From the NCBI GenBank assembly GCA_036555745.1, contig DATBKV010000238.1:1-20311 (forward strand): a stretch of 20,311 bases of DNA, in the 5' to 3' direction. Both the position numbers and the translations under genes were made by a program. The notes below the pieces were generated by a model. It searched no databases and was not told the origin of the DNA. It worked only from the letters and a program-made list of their open reading frames with translations. The DNA is from VAZQ01 sp036555745. GTDB taxonomy: Bacteria; Pseudomonadota; Alphaproteobacteria; Rhizobiales; Xanthobacteraceae. This document shows, piece by piece, positions 19,544-20,311 of the stretch (positions are counted from its first letter, which is position 1; each line of letters begins with the position of its first letter).

Positions 19544-19975
19544 TCAGCCGATCTGAACTCGACGCGGCAGCGCCGATTCTTGACGTTTGATGCTCACGTG
19601 CAAGACGCCCTCCCGATACGTGGCGCGTACATCATTCGGGTCGAGGTCGTCGGAGAGCGAGATCACGCGGTGAAAGCGCCCGGCGAATCGCTCGTTCATG
19701 TGGACGCTTTGCGGTCCCTGAGGGAGCTCTGATTTTCGCTCGCCAGAGATGCTGAGAACGCCCCGTTCAAGCTGTACTTCGATCTTGCTCGGATCGAGAC
19801 CTGGCGCGAAACCATAGATCTCTGCCGAATGCGGAGTGCTTGCTACGTTGAATGCGGGGAAACCACCCCTTGCAAACCCGCGAATGCTCGGTGACAGCTC
19901 AAGCGCCTGCTGCATCTGGCGCTGGAAGCGTTCCACCTCTGCGAACAGGTCGCGGGGAAATAGAGAAAATTCCAT
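19544..19975 (-). CDS. Small heat-shock protein, Hsp20/alpha-crystallin family (first of pair)
   Basis: 143 aa; ATG 19975 follows GGAGGACAGCGC. A short N-terminal helix (FPRDLFAEVERFQRQMQQA) precedes the crystallin domain (FNVASTPHSAEIYGFAPGLD, IEVQLERGVLSISGERK, FHRVISLSDDLDPNDVRATY, GVLHVSIKRQE), ending in a V-Q-I tail. EFSLFPRDL-type openings are common in proteobacterial Hsp20. It is the promoter-proximal gene, with a sigma-32-type promoter 38 bp upstream, so heat induction is expected. Confidence 0.95.
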   Translation of the reverse strand: MEFSLFPRDLFAEVERFQRQMQQALELSPSIRGFARGGFPAFNVASTPHSAEIYGFAPGLDPSKIEVQLERGVLSISGERKSELPQGPQSVHMNERFAGRFHRVISLSDDLDPNDVRATYREGVLHVSIKRQESALPRRVQIG

Positions 19976-20012
19976 GCGCTGTCCTCCAGTGAATAAGTTT
20001 GCAGGCCGTAGG

Positions 20013-20038
20013 ATATGAGCGGCTCACGCAATTTCAAG
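20013..20038 (-). promoter_or_regulatory. Sigma-32 (heat-shock) promoter for the Hsp20 operon
   Basis: On minus, CTTGAAA (20038-20032) matches the -35 consensus exactly; after 12 nt CTCATAT (20019-20013) matches the -10 core CCCATNT with one change. The -10 ends 37 nt before the ATG at 19975. Spacing and boxes fit RpoH promoters. Confidence 0.8.
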
Positions 20039-20094
20039 CCCCTTGAAAACGATCGGGCCACCCCCTATTTCCGTTGGCTTTGTCCGTTCGGAAG

Positions 20095-20132
20095 CGCCAA
20101 TGTCCGCTTTTGGCCGCTAGCGGACATTGGCG
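20095..20132. repeat. 14-bp inverted repeat, AATGTCCGCT family
   Basis: Perfect arms CGCCAATGTCCGCT (20095-20108) and AGCGGACATTGGCG (20119-20132), loop 20109-20118. It is related to 18834-18863. It separates the Hsp20 promoter from the following gene end; the remaining ~100 bp shows no gene. Confidence 0.85.
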
Positions 20133-20236
20133 TGCCGCGGCGTAGAATCGCGGCCGCTGGCGTCAAACGGCGTGCTCCGACGGGCGAGCAAACCTGTTAA
20201 TCCGTACGTCGTAGCCTCAAGGTGGACGCGGCCGGT

Positions 20237-20311
20237 TCACCGCGCCAGCGGATCCGGCCGCAACTGAATCTTGATCGCCTTCGGCCGGTTCTCCTTCCCG
20301 CCCTCGAGGTG
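20237..20311 (-). CDS. C-terminal end of a second carboxypeptidase-regulatory/cytochrome-like protein
   Basis: The last 24 codons and the TGA stop of a gene entering from the right edge. The tail ...KAIKIQLRPDPLAR aligns with ...KVVKLQMRPDPLAR of the 1630-3717 product, including a preceding G-K-E. It is therefore a paralogue, and the rest is outside the window. Confidence 0.8.
   Translation of the reverse strand, partial: HLEGGKENRPKAIKIQLRPDPLAR

Overview
The window is high-GC bacterial chromosome. Protein types (extracytoplasmic-function sigma factor with a ZAS anti-sigma, nu-like glutathione transferase, 'neuromedin U'-type outer-membrane barrel, tandem Hsp20, and a carboxypeptidase-regulatory/cytochrome protein) and many small intergenic palindromes suggest a betaproteobacterium, possibly an environmental Burkholderiales relative. 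There are no rRNA, tRNA, CRISPR, transposase or prophage structural genes.

Layout. 1-1231 (minus): a 3'-truncated HExxH protein coupled to a small helical protein of the kind found beside secreted effectors. 1630-3717 (minus): secreted monohaem protein with a regulatory-like domain; the last 24 codons of a paralogue lie at the right edge (20237-20311). 3975-4631 (minus): Q/N-rich secreted protein. 4747-5235 (minus): stand-alone CinA domain. 5318-6369 (minus): anti-sigma and ECF sigma, divergent from a flavodiiron-type metallo-beta-lactamase-fold protein (6511-7248) across two TGTAACG/CGTTACA inverted repeats. 7333-7524: zinc-ribbon protein. 7525-8456: about 930 bp without a gene but with hairpins and terminators. 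8457-9467 (minus): HTH-domain protein. 9736-14819 (plus): small unknown proteins, a secreted cupin, a glutathione transferase, an NHL beta-propeller, and two paralogues of an unknown ~135-aa family (9736 and 14415). 14936-17070: outer-membrane barrel divergent from a polytopic membrane protein. 17102-18668 (minus): toxin-antitoxin cluster with intact VapBC, a DUF4258/DUF2283-like pair and a broken antitoxin-like gene. 18909-19975 (minus): small HTH protein and two Hsp20 genes behind a good sigma-32-type promoter.

Two features tie the window together. First, a family of ~61-bp palindrome-bounded elements (GGGGTCAGAGCCC...GGGCTCTGACCCC), with related hairpins built on other cores, occurs in nearly every intergenic gap. 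Many copies abut stop codons, and some supply the stop codon or last residues of the neighbouring gene. Two copies sit exactly where antitoxin-like genes break off. Second, a promoter-like block (GGRATAAC, 19-20 nt, CAYCAT) recurs upstream of four small-protein loci, suggesting a small regulon of undescribed genes.

Functions are assigned from recognised motifs and remembered family features; no database search was possible.
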